Shown here: positions 1-5,083 of the stretch, piece after piece
Layout: each line of letters opens with the position of its first letter
How positions within the stretch are numbered: the stretch's first letter is position 1
Source of the DNA: Synergistaceae bacterium
GTDB taxonomy: Bacteria > Synergistota > Synergistia > Synergistales > Aminobacteriaceae
Reading direction: 5' to 3'
Length of the DNA stretch: 5,083 bases
Assembly: GCA_012523155.1 (NCBI GenBank)
Contig: JAAYJB010000149.1
Span: 1 to 5,083 of the forward strand
Made by a program: the position numbers and the translations under genes
Notes under the pieces: model-generated
Seen by the model: only the letters and a program-made list of their open reading frames with translations
The model's database searches: none
Told to the model about the DNA's origin: nothing

Positions 1-10
1 GCCGGGGAAC

Positions 11-52
11 ATGATCAGAAAACATTACAGGAGAAATCGAAAAAAGGAGTGA
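11..52 (+). other. Short basic reading frame or tail of an upstream gene
   Basis: An ATG at 11 opens a 13-codon frame (MIRKHYRRNRKKE) that stops with TGA at 50-52, directly against the first possible ATG of the binding-protein gene. The same frame is open back to the window edge, so this may equally be the last codons of an upstream gene. The frame starting at base 3 stops at 12-14, which is another possible end for an upstream gene. There is no convincing ribosome-binding site for the ATG at 11; only GGGG at 4-7 lies close by. I do not call it a gene. Confidence 0.15.
45..49 (+). promoter_or_regulatory. Ribosome-binding site that decides the start of the binding-protein gene
   Basis: AGGAG at 45-49 lies in an A-rich stretch. 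It leaves only 3 bases before the ATG at 53 but 9 bases before the in-frame ATG at 59. The second spacing is the normal one, so translation most likely begins at 59. A further AGGAG at 29-33 is too far from either ATG to serve. No promoter boxes can be recognised in the 58 leader bases, so the promoter is probably outside the window. Confidence 0.7.
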
Positions 53-58
53 ATGCGA

Positions 59-1615
59 ATGAACAAGTGGATAAGAACAGTAACAGTATTGGGTATCTGC
101 TTCCTTCTTCTTGCCGCCGCGGGAACGGCTTTTGCGGCTGAAAAGGGAGGAATGCTTCGAGTGGCTGTCATCGACGAGCCTCCGACCCTTGACCAGCATG
201 TGGTAACTTCCGACCTGACCACCATGATCGCACAGCATATCTTTGAAGGGCTCTATACATTCGATTCGAAGTACAGCCCGGTTCCTCTTCTTGTCAAAAG
301 CGAAGAGATAAAAGACGGCGGCAAAATAGCTGTCCTGGGGCTTCGTGAGGGGGTTAAATTCCACAACGGCAAGGAACTGGATGCGGAAGACGTTCTCGCA
401 TCAATGGAGCGGTGGGGTAAATTCGGCGCCAGGGGACCTGTTCTCTTCAGCAACCTGGAAAAGGTTGAAGCAACGGGAAAATATGAAGTGACCCTTACCT
501 TCAAAGCCCCCTTCGCTCCGTGGAAGAATCTCCTGGCTTTCATGAACGGGGGGCCGGTGATTTATCCGAAGGATGTGGCATCGAGTGCAGAGAAGACCCC
601 TATCACCCCCGACCAATATATCGGGACTGGTCCCTACAAGTTTGCCGAGAGGAACCCCGGACGGTATATCAAGCTGGTCCGCAACGAAGAGTATGCCCAG
701 CGGACCGAGGATGCCGACGGATATGCGGGAAAGCGGGAAGCTCTTTTTGACGAGATCCGCTTTATCCCTGTGCCCGACGTGGGGACGAGGGTGAACGGTG
801 TCAAGGCAGGAGATTATGATTATGCCGAGCAGATCCTGGGCGACCTTTTCGACTCACTGAAAGATGATCCGTCTGTAGTGACGACAGTGAACCAGGGAGC
901 GAACCAGGGAATGATGTTTTTCAACTCCAGAAATGGAGTGCTCAAGGATAACTTCAAGCTCCGCCAGGCTCTCCAGGCATCTGTGAACATGGAGCCGGTG
1001 CTGCAGTCCGCTATCGGACCTGCTGAACTGTGGAAAGCTTCCGGTTCTTTCATGCCTGAGACAACCCTCTGGTATTCGAAGGCCGGGCTCGACAGGTTCA
1101 GCGCCGGCAATCCGGAACTTGCAAAAAAACTGGCGAAAGAGGCAGGCTACAATGGAGAAAAAATCACTTTCATGGCCTCAACCTCGTACAAGTTCCACTA
1201 CGACAGCACCCTCGTCATCGTGAAACAGCTCCAGGAGGCCGGATTCAACATCGATCACCAGATTTACGACTGGGCCACGCTGATTTCCAAGAGGGGAGAC
1301 CCTACCCAGTGGGATATCTTCTTCACCCATCACGGGTTTGTGCCTGATCCGATTCTCTACACGTTCATGAGTGAGTCCTACCCGGGCTGGTGGACGACAG
1401 ATACAAAAAAGGCGCTCGCCGCCGAATTTGCCGGAACACTTGACGAAACAAAGAGGAAGGAAGTCTGGGATAAAATCCAGGCCCTGGTCTACGAAGAAGT
1501 CCCGGTGATGAAGACGGGCGATCATTTCACGTATGACATCTATAGTCCCAGGCTCCAGGGACTTTCAGCCTCATCACTGATCTGGCCGAAGTTCTGGGGT
1601 GTCCGGTTCAAATAG
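59..1615 (+). CDS. Periplasmic substrate-binding protein, peptide/nickel ABC importer (SBP family 5)
   Basis: This is the extracytoplasmic receptor of the importer, which captures a ligand and hands it to the two permeases encoded downstream. With the start at 59 it has 518 residues; starting at 53 would add Met-Arg. Residues 1-26 form a classical signal peptide: basic MNKWIR, hydrophobic core 8-22, and AFA before the likely cut at 26/27. The mature part shows the family pattern: LDQHV near 44, REGVKFHNGKELDAEDV (96-112), GTGPYKF (189-195), DEIRFIPVPDVGTR (231-244), FKLRQALQASVN (299-310) and a C-terminal lobe with VPDP (428-431). Length is normal for cluster C binding proteins. No lipobox is present, so the product should be soluble in a periplasm. 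The ligand is not determinable: di- or oligopeptide is most likely, but nickel, glutathione or another solute cannot be excluded. Family assignment is firm; substrate is inference. Confidence 0.95.
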   Translation: MNKWIRTVTVLGICFLLLAAAGTAFAAEKGGMLRVAVIDEPPTLDQHVVTSDLTTMIAQHIFEGLYTFDSKYSPVPLLVKSEEIKDGGKIAVLGLREGVKFHNGKELDAEDVLASMERWGKFGARGPVLFSNLEKVEATGKYEVTLTFKAPFAPWKNLLAFMNGGPVIYPKDVASSAEKTPITPDQYIGTGPYKFAERNPGRYIKLVRNEEYAQRTEDADGYAGKREALFDEIRFIPVPDVGTRVNGVKAGDYDYAEQILGDLFDSLKDDPSVVTTVNQGANQGMMFFNSRNGVLKDNFKLRQALQASVNMEPVLQSAIGPAELWKASGSFMPETTLWYSKAGLDRFSAGNPELAKKLAKEAGYNGEKITFMASTSYKFHYDSTLVIVKQLQEAGFNIDHQIYDWATLISKRGDPTQWDIFFTHHGFVPDPILYTFMSESYPGWWTTDTKKALAAEFAGTLDETKRKEVWDKIQALVYEEVPVMKTGDHFTYDIYSPRLQGLSASSLIWPKFWGVRFK

Positions 1616-1627
1616 AACTTTTTTTTT
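1588..1627 (+). terminator. Possible weak terminator or attenuator at the end of the binding-protein gene
   Basis: AAGTTCT at 1589-1595 is the exact reverse complement of AGAACTT at 1614-1620, and T7 follows directly (the full T run is nine bases, 1619-1627). A G-U pair between 1588 and 1621 is possible. The stem spans the TAG stop codon. The U-tract is textbook, but the stem is AT-rich with only two G-C pairs and the loop is long at 18 bases, so termination would be partial at best. Partial termination here would lower permease and ATPase transcripts relative to the binding protein. Confidence 0.25.
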
Positions 1628-1628
1628 C

Positions 1629-1654
1629 GGGGGGAGAGGGACACCTTTCCCCCC
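1629..1654 (+). promoter_or_regulatory. GC-rich RNA hairpin in the gap before permease B
   Basis: GGGGGGAGAGG (1629-1639) can pair with CCTTTCCCCCC (1644-1654). This gives an 11-bp stem (one G-U pair) closed by the four-base loop GACA. Six consecutive G-C pairs form its base. No U-tract follows, so it is not an intrinsic terminator on this strand; the T9 run lies before it. A 3' stabilising structure for the upstream message, or a block to ribosome loading downstream, are plausible roles. Its last three bases are shared with the next hairpin. Confidence 0.45.
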
Positions 1655-1674
1655 TCCTTTCGCCGAAAGGAGGG
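1652..1674 (+). promoter_or_regulatory. Hairpin that sequesters the Shine-Dalgarno sequence of permease B
   Basis: CCCTCCTTTC (1652-1661) and GAAAGGAGGG (1665-1674) form a perfect 10-bp stem with the three-base loop GCC. The right arm holds the whole ribosome-binding site AGGAGGG (1668-1674), 7 bases before the ATG at 1682. The left arm carries CCTCCTTTC, which resembles the anti-Shine-Dalgarno tail of 16S rRNA. If folded, it would restrict initiation on the permease gene. If the upstream hairpin takes bases 1652-1654, this stem shortens to 7 bp. The structure is deduced by eye and no folding energy was calculated. Confidence 0.55.
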
Positions 1675-1681
1675 AACCGCC

Positions 1682-2629
1682 ATGTTATCGTACATAGTCA
1701 GGCGTATCGGGAGCATGATCCCTTCGCTTCTTCTCGCCTCGATTATTGTTTTTTCATTTATCCACCTTATTCCGGGAGATCCCGCCCAGATCATGCTCGG
1801 CGACCAGGCAACCCCGGAGCAGGTGCAGGGGCTTCGTGAAGCCATGGGGCTCGACCGTCCTCTTTACGTGCAGTACGGCCGCTGGCTGTCCGGGGTTGTC
1901 CGGGGAGATTTCGGCAACTCTATCTTCTTTCACCAGCCTGTTCTGGATGTCATTCTCGACAGGGCGGAGACAAGCATTTTTATCGCAGTTTTTTCAATGC
2001 TTCTGATCATTCTCGTGGGGGTTCCCATCGGAATTCTTTCGGCTGTACGGTATAATAGCTGGCCTGACCAGCTTTTCTCAGGTCTTTCCATGTTTTTTGC
2101 ATCAGTACCGACGTTCTGGCTGGGGTTGAACCTCATGCTCCTCTTTTCCGTGATTTTCCGCTGGCTGCCTACTTCCGGGTTCCCGTCGATCCTGGAGTCA
2201 GGGGACTGGTCGAATATCCGTTATCTTGTTCTTCCGTGTATTACCCTCGCGGCACCGAACTCCGCTCTCATTATACGGCTGACGCGGTCGAGCATGCTCG
2301 ACGTTGCCAAGGCCGATTATGTGAAAACAGCCCGCGCAAAGGGGCTCTCTGAAGGGGCTGTAAATATACGCCATATTTTCAGGAATTCGCTCATCTCCGT
2401 CGTGTCCGCCCTGGGGTTTACGTTCGTGGCACTTATGGCGGGAACCGTGGTGACAGAAACAGTCTTCTCTCTTCCGGGAATAGGAAGGCTTGTGGTGGAA
2501 TCGGTCCTGAGAAGAGACTACCCGACGATCCAGGGAATCATATTGATAATCGCCTTTCTGTACATGGTGATCAATCTCCTGGTCGATCTTTCCTTCGCGA
2601 TTCTTGATCCGAGAATCCGGTACAGTTAG
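1682..2629 (+). CDS. ABC importer inner-membrane permease, DppB/OppB type
   Basis: This is the first of two membrane subunits forming the translocation channel for the ligand brought by the binding protein. The 315-residue length is usual for the B-type permease. The N-terminus has the family hallmark YIVRRIG (4-10), IPSLL, and HLIPGDPA (28-35) after the first membrane segment. Six membrane segments can be placed roughly at 9-30, 97-121, 132-157, 180-199, 236-258 and 283-307. The cytoplasmic coupling loop that docks on the ATPase is the EAA-like stretch from DYVKTARAKG (212-221) to HIFRNSL (231-237). ETVFSLPGIGRL (259-270) is another strongly conserved family motif, and the protein ends in LDPRIRYS. 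AGGAGGG lies 7 bases before the ATG, but inside a hairpin. The 66-base gap upstream makes direct translational coupling to the first gene unlikely. No defects are visible. Confidence 0.96.
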   Translation: MLSYIVRRIGSMIPSLLLASIIVFSFIHLIPGDPAQIMLGDQATPEQVQGLREAMGLDRPLYVQYGRWLSGVVRGDFGNSIFFHQPVLDVILDRAETSIFIAVFSMLLIILVGVPIGILSAVRYNSWPDQLFSGLSMFFASVPTFWLGLNLMLLFSVIFRWLPTSGFPSILESGDWSNIRYLVLPCITLAAPNSALIIRLTRSSMLDVAKADYVKTARAKGLSEGAVNIRHIFRNSLISVVSALGFTFVALMAGTVVTETVFSLPGIGRLVVESVLRRDYPTIQGIILIIAFLYMVINLLVDLSFAILDPRIRYS

Positions 2630-2634
2630 GGGGG
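2628..2634 (+). promoter_or_regulatory. Ribosome-binding site of permease C overlapping the permease B stop
   Basis: AGGGGGG starts inside the TAG stop codon of the preceding gene (2627-2629) and sits 7 bases before the ATG at 2642. Ribosomes ending on permease B therefore clear or occupy this site, which favours coupled synthesis of the two membrane subunits. Confidence 0.6.
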
Positions 2635-2641
2635 ATCCGGC

Positions 2642-3481
2642 ATGAAGTATCTTTCAGCGTTCTACAGGAGAAAAATTGCCTTTGCTGGCCTTATTGTAAT
2701 AGCCATACTTGCAGTCTGTGCCGTTTTGGCCCCCTTTATAGCCACCTTCGATCCCCAGGAGATGAACCCGGTGGACAAACTCCGCTCTCCTGATGGTACG
2801 TATTTTTTCGGGACGGACAATTTCGGGCGGGATATTTTCAGCCGGGTAGTGTTCGGAGCCAGGACGAGCCTGACCGGCTCTGCGGGAGTGATCCTGTTCT
2901 CCCTTTCCATCGGAGTGCTCGTAGGAGTATCGTCCGGGTACTTCAGAAAGATAGAGCCGTACCTGATGCGCCTCATTGACGTCCTCATGGCCTTCCCTCC
3001 GCTGCTGCTCGCCCTGGTGCTTGTCTCCATACTCGGACGGGGGATGGGGAACGTGATCATCGCGGTCGGGGCGACTTATCTCACGAGGACGACCAGAATC
3101 GTCTACGGCCTGACCCTGAAACTCCGGGAGGAGCCTTACATTGAAGCCGCCATTTCCTCAGGTGTCAAACAGAAATGGATCATCCTGAAGCATATTCTGC
3201 CGAACATGATGTCCCCGCTCATTGTCCAGGCCACGTTCACCTTCGCATTTTCCCTTCTGGACATGGCCGCCCTGGACTTTCTCGGACTGGGGATTCCGCC
3301 GTCCATACCGAGCTGGGGAAATATGTTGAGCGAGGGAAGGATGTACCTCACGAGAGCCCCGTGGCTTCTCATCTTCCCCGGAGCGTGCATCGTCCTGACG
3401 GTCCTTTCCTTCAACCTCGTGGGAGATGTACTCCGCGACAGGCTTGACCCCCATTTCCGGCGGGATATCGAGGGGGTGTAG
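2642..3481 (+). CDS. ABC importer inner-membrane permease, DppC/OppC type
   Basis: This second membrane subunit pairs with the B-type permease to form the channel. Its 279 residues are typical of the C-type family. After the first membrane segment (about 12-34) comes the diagnostic periplasmic motif FGTDNFGRDIFSRV (56-69). Further membrane segments lie roughly at 80-100, 107-131, 136-156, 192-212 and 240-264. The coupling loop is a good EAA motif: EAAISSG (168-174) leading to HILPN (184-188), which should contact an ATPase. LDFLGLG followed by PSWGNML (211-229) is the usual C-type signature before the last membrane segment. The tail LDPHFRRD (268-275) matches the normal DPR/H ending. The gene starts 12 bases after permease B, and its own last codons contain the ribosome-binding site of the next gene. 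Nothing is truncated or missing. Confidence 0.96.
   Translation: MKYLSAFYRRKIAFAGLIVIAILAVCAVLAPFIATFDPQEMNPVDKLRSPDGTYFFGTDNFGRDIFSRVVFGARTSLTGSAGVILFSLSIGVLVGVSSGYFRKIEPYLMRLIDVLMAFPPLLLALVLVSILGRGMGNVIIAVGATYLTRTTRIVYGLTLKLREEPYIEAAISSGVKQKWIILKHILPNMMSPLIVQATFTFAFSLLDMAALDFLGLGIPPSIPSWGNMLSEGRMYLTRAPWLLIFPGACIVLTVLSFNLVGDVLRDRLDPHFRRDIEGV
3470..3476 (+). promoter_or_regulatory. Ribosome-binding site of ATPase D inside the end of permease C
   Basis: GAGGGGG in the final Glu-Gly-Val codons of permease C is 8 bases before the ATG at 3485. The two genes are separated by only 3 bases, so translation of ATPase D is probably coupled to that of permease C. Confidence 0.6.
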
Positions 3482-3484
3482 GCG

Positions 3485-4501
3485 ATGCATATTGATAACG
3501 ATCCGCCCCTCCTGGATATCCGGGACCTCAAGGTAAGCTTCCCGTCATCTTCCGGGCATATCTACCCGGTGGACGGAGTAAGCCTCTCCATAAAAAAAGG
3601 AGAGACTCTCGGTCTCGTCGGTGAGTCTGGAAGCGGCAAGTCCATGACGTCCCTTGCTGTCATGGGGCTCGTGCCCCGGCCTCACGGACGCATTTGCGGG
3701 GGGAGTATACTCTTCAAGGGCCGGGATCTCACGGAATTCAGCAATGAAGAGATGATGAAAATACGGGGGAAAGATATCTCCATGATCTTTCAGGAACCAA
3801 TGACCTCCCTGAATCCTGTTTACACGGTGGGAGACCAGATCATGGAGGGGATTCTTGCCCATGGTGCCATGTCAAAACGGCAGGCACGGGAGAGATCTGT
3901 TGAGATGCTTGAAAAGGTCGGTATCCCGGCACCGGAAAAACGGGTGGACTCCTACCCCCACCTCCTGAGCGGAGGAATGAGGCAGCGGGTAATGATCGCC
4001 ATGGCCCTCGCACTGGACCCGGAGCTTCTCATCGCCGATGAGCCCACAACCGCCCTTGATGTGACCATTCAGGCCCAGATCCTCGACCTCATGGAAGGTC
4101 TGAAAAAAGAACGCACCATGTCAGTGCTTCTCATTACCCATAACCTGGGCATCGTTGCAGAGGCTGCACAGAGAGTGGCCGTTATGTACGCCGGCAGGAT
4201 CCTGGAACTCGCGCCCACAGGAATGCTTTTCGGACAGCCTCTTCATCCCTACACGAGGGGGCTACTTTCCTCCATTCCCAGAATGGAGGAAAGGGTCAGG
4301 ACCCTGAAGGCAATTCCGGGAATGGTTCCCTCACTGGAATCCCTTCCTTCCGGGTGCAAGTTCAGGAACCGGTGCGTCTTCGTCGAGGATGCGTGCGGAA
4401 AAGAAGAACCTCCTTTCCTGGAGGCAGAGCCGGGTCATTTTGTACGGTGCAGGCGCTGGAGTGAATTGAGGGCACCGCAGGAGGGAGGGAGAACGGAATG
4501 A
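3485..4501 (+). CDS. ABC importer ATP-binding protein, DppD/OppD type
   Basis: This is one of the two cytoplasmic ATPases that drive import. All catalytic motifs are intact in its 338 residues: Walker A GESGSGKS (46-53), Q-loop Gln103 in [14 protein letters not shown] signature LSGGMRQR (161-168), Walker B LLIADEP (181-187) with catalytic Glu186, D-loop ALD (190-192) and switch His219. The C-terminal oligopeptide/dipeptide-transporter extension begins with [12 protein letters not shown] (254-265). It contains four cysteines, C291, C297, C304 and C322, in the CKFRNRC...C...C pattern. In this family that pattern is associated with an iron-sulfur site (recalled from structural work, not testable here). 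[11 protein letters not shown] in the Q-loop region and length favour the D-type over the F-type partner. The stop overlaps the start of the F gene by ATGA. A perfect 13-bp inverted repeat lies within its coding sequence at 4265-4293. Confidence 0.96.
   Translation: MHIDNDPPLLDIRDLKVSFPSSSGHIYPVDGVSLSIKKGETLGLVGESGSGKSMTSLAVMGLVPRPHGRICGGSILFKGRDLTEFSNEEMMKIRGKDISMIFQEPMTSLNPVYTVGDQIMEGILAHGAMSKRQARERSVEMLEKVGIPAPEKRVDSYPHLLSGGMRQRVMIAMALALDPELLIADEPTTALDVTIQAQILDLMEGLKKERTMSVLLITHNLGIVAEAAQRVAVMYAGRILELAPTGMLFGQPLHPYTRGLLSSIPRMEERVRTLKAIPGMVPSLESLPSGCKFRNRCVFVEDACGKEEPPFLEAEPGHFVRCRRWSELRAPQEGGRTE
4265..4293 (+). repeat. Perfect 13-bp inverted repeat with 3-base loop inside ATPase D
   Basis: CTTTCCTCCATTC (4265-4277) is followed by the loop CCA and then its exact reverse complement GAATGGAGGAAAG (4281-4293). 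It encodes [10 protein letters not shown] (261-270), at the junction between the ATPase core and the cysteine-bearing extension. No T-tract follows, so it is not a terminator. In RNA it would make a stable hairpin with a purine arm resembling a Shine-Dalgarno sequence. Whether it has a function is unknown. Confidence 0.6.
4479..4491 (+). promoter_or_regulatory. Extended purine ribosome-binding site of ATPase F
   Basis: AGGAGGGAGGGAG forms overlapping Shine-Dalgarno registers inside the last codons of ATPase D. The nearest, GGGAG at 4487-4491, is 6 bases before the ATG at 4498; the best match, AGGAGG at 4479-4484, is 13 bases away. Together with the ATGA overlap this supports the ATG at 4498 and coupled translation of the two ATPases. 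Confidence 0.6.
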
Positions 4502-5083
4502 GTATCCCGCTGCTCGAGGTCAGAGACCTGAAGAAGCATTTTCCTGTACGGACCGGACTTCTGCAGCGTGTCACGGCCCATGTGAAGGCCGTGGACGGTG
4601 TCTCCTTCTCCCTCGATCAGGGAGAGACCCTCGGACTTGTGGGAGAGTCCGGCTGCGGAAAGTCAACCACCGGGAGGGCAATTCTGAGGTTGCTGCCTGT
4701 GACGTCAGGTGAAGTGATGTTCCAGGGAAAAAACCTTCTTGCCATGCACGGGGAAGAGTTAAGACGCGCCAGGCAGCAGTTTCAGATGGTATTTCAGGAT
4801 CCCTTCGCGTCCCTCGATCCCCGGATGACTGTTTCCAGAATCGTCGGTGAACCGCTGGAAGCCCATGGACTCGGATCTTCAAAAGCGGAGCGGGATGACA
4901 GGGTTGTCCATATACTGGAAGAGGTTGGACTCGATCCATCTGTTCTCAACCGCTATGCTTTCGAGTTCAGCGGGGGGCAGCGGCAGCGCATCGGCATCGC
5001 CAGGGCCCTTGTACTCAACCCGTCCCTCGTGGTGGCCGACGAACCGGTATCGGCCCTTGATGTCTCGATCCAGGCACAGGTCA
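4498..5083 (+). CDS. ABC importer ATP-binding protein, DppF/OppF type (partial, cut by window end)
   Basis: This is the second ATPase, partner of the D-type protein in the nucleotide-binding heterodimer. The first 195 residues are present and open to the right edge. [20 protein letters not shown] (1-20) and the longer first loop before [11 protein letters not shown] (29-39) are typical of the F-type. Visible motifs are Walker A GESGCGKS (49-56), Q-loop Gln100 in [13 protein letters not shown] (98-110), signature FSGGQRQR (157-164), Walker B LVVADEP (177-183) with Glu182, and D-loop SALD (185-188). The switch histidine and the C-terminal HPY extension fall outside the window; family length (about 320-340 residues) implies that roughly 130 residues are missing. 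The gene overlaps the D gene by four bases (ATGA). No defects are seen in the visible part. Confidence 0.95.
   Translation, partial: MSIPLLEVRDLKKHFPVRTGLLQRVTAHVKAVDGVSFSLDQGETLGLVGESGCGKSTTGRAILRLLPVTSGEVMFQGKNLLAMHGEELRRARQQFQMVFQDPFASLDPRMTVSRIVGEPLEAHGLGSSKAERDDRVVHILEEVGLDPSVLNRYAFEFSGGQRQRIGIARALVLNPSLVVADEPVSALDVSIQAQV

Noticed and set aside
89..100. Possible lipobox at VLGIC in the signal peptide of the binding protein
   Set aside because: Residues 11-14 are L-G-I-C with Ile before the Cys, where a small residue is needed. The Cys also sits within the hydrophobic core, while a clean AFA signal peptidase I site follows at 24-26.
889..910. Tandem direct repeat of GAACCAGGGA in the binding-protein gene
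   Set aside because: Two short copies encode Asn-Gln-Gly twice. The reading frame and family alignment look normal, so this is probably local coincidence.
1178..1525. Long open frames on the minus strand, here and elsewhere opposite the transporter genes
   Set aside because: They are shadows of well-supported plus-strand genes, with low-complexity or arginine/serine-rich products, no recognisable domain and no suitable ribosome-binding site.
1629..1674. Hairpins in the gap as a minus-strand terminator
   Set aside because: On the minus strand they would be followed by an A-tract, not a U-tract, and there is no minus-strand gene to terminate.
3592..3598. A7 run followed by GGAGAG in ATPase D as a programmed frameshift site
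   Set aside because: The zero frame encodes an intact full-length ATPase with every motif, so there is no need for a shift. A similar A7 run in the binding-protein gene near 1123-1129 is also just Lys-Lys codons.
3664..3677. GGGGC-TCGT-GCCCC hairpin in ATPase D
   Set aside because: The stem is only 5 bp, lies within well-conserved coding sequence, and has nothing around it to suggest function.
4572..4593. 7-bp inverted repeat CACGGCC/GGCCGTG early in ATPase F
   Set aside because: It has an 8-base loop in coding sequence and no U-tract or regulatory context; repeats of this size are common in GC-rich genes.

Overview
The window holds most of one operon for a type I ABC importer of the peptide/nickel (Dpp/Opp/Nik, PepT) family. 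All genes lie on the plus strand, in the order substrate-binding protein, permease B, permease C, ATPase D, ATPase F. The first four genes are complete. The fifth is cut by the right edge after 195 codons, just past its Walker B motif. No minus-strand gene is supported. No regulator, tRNA, rRNA, CRISPR array or mobile element is visible.

Layout: 1-58 is a short leader with the ribosome-binding site of the first gene and possibly the tail of an upstream reading frame. The binding-protein gene runs from 59 (or 53) to 1615. A 66-base gap, 1616-1681, is the only sizeable non-coding stretch and is dense in predicted RNA structure. It has a T9 tract that follows a weak inverted repeat, a GC-rich hairpin, and a second hairpin that buries the Shine-Dalgarno sequence of the next gene. 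Permease B (1682-2629), permease C (2642-3481) and ATPase D (3485-4501) follow with gaps of 12 and 3 bases. ATPase F (from 4498) overlaps D by ATGA.

How the parts work together (family knowledge): the exported binding protein captures a peptide-like ligand and delivers it to the B/C membrane heterodimer. The two different ATPases form the cytoplasmic heterodimer that powers uptake. The tight spacing of B-C-D-F fits translational coupling and a fixed subunit ratio. The structured gap after the binding-protein gene is where its expression could be separated from that of the membrane parts. The ligand cannot be read from the sequence; peptide is the default, and nickel, glutathione or another small molecule remains possible.

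Organism: this is a bacterium of moderately high GC (judged by eye, not counted) with strong purine-rich Shine-Dalgarno sites. The binding protein has a plain signal peptidase I signal and no lipobox, which points to a diderm with a periplasm. Overall style would suit an amino-acid-fermenting Synergistota-type or deltaproteobacterial-type genome, but this is a low-confidence guess.

I found no new kind of system. The observations most worth checking are the structured B-gene leader and an unusually perfect 13-bp inverted repeat inside the ATPase D gene (4265-4293).
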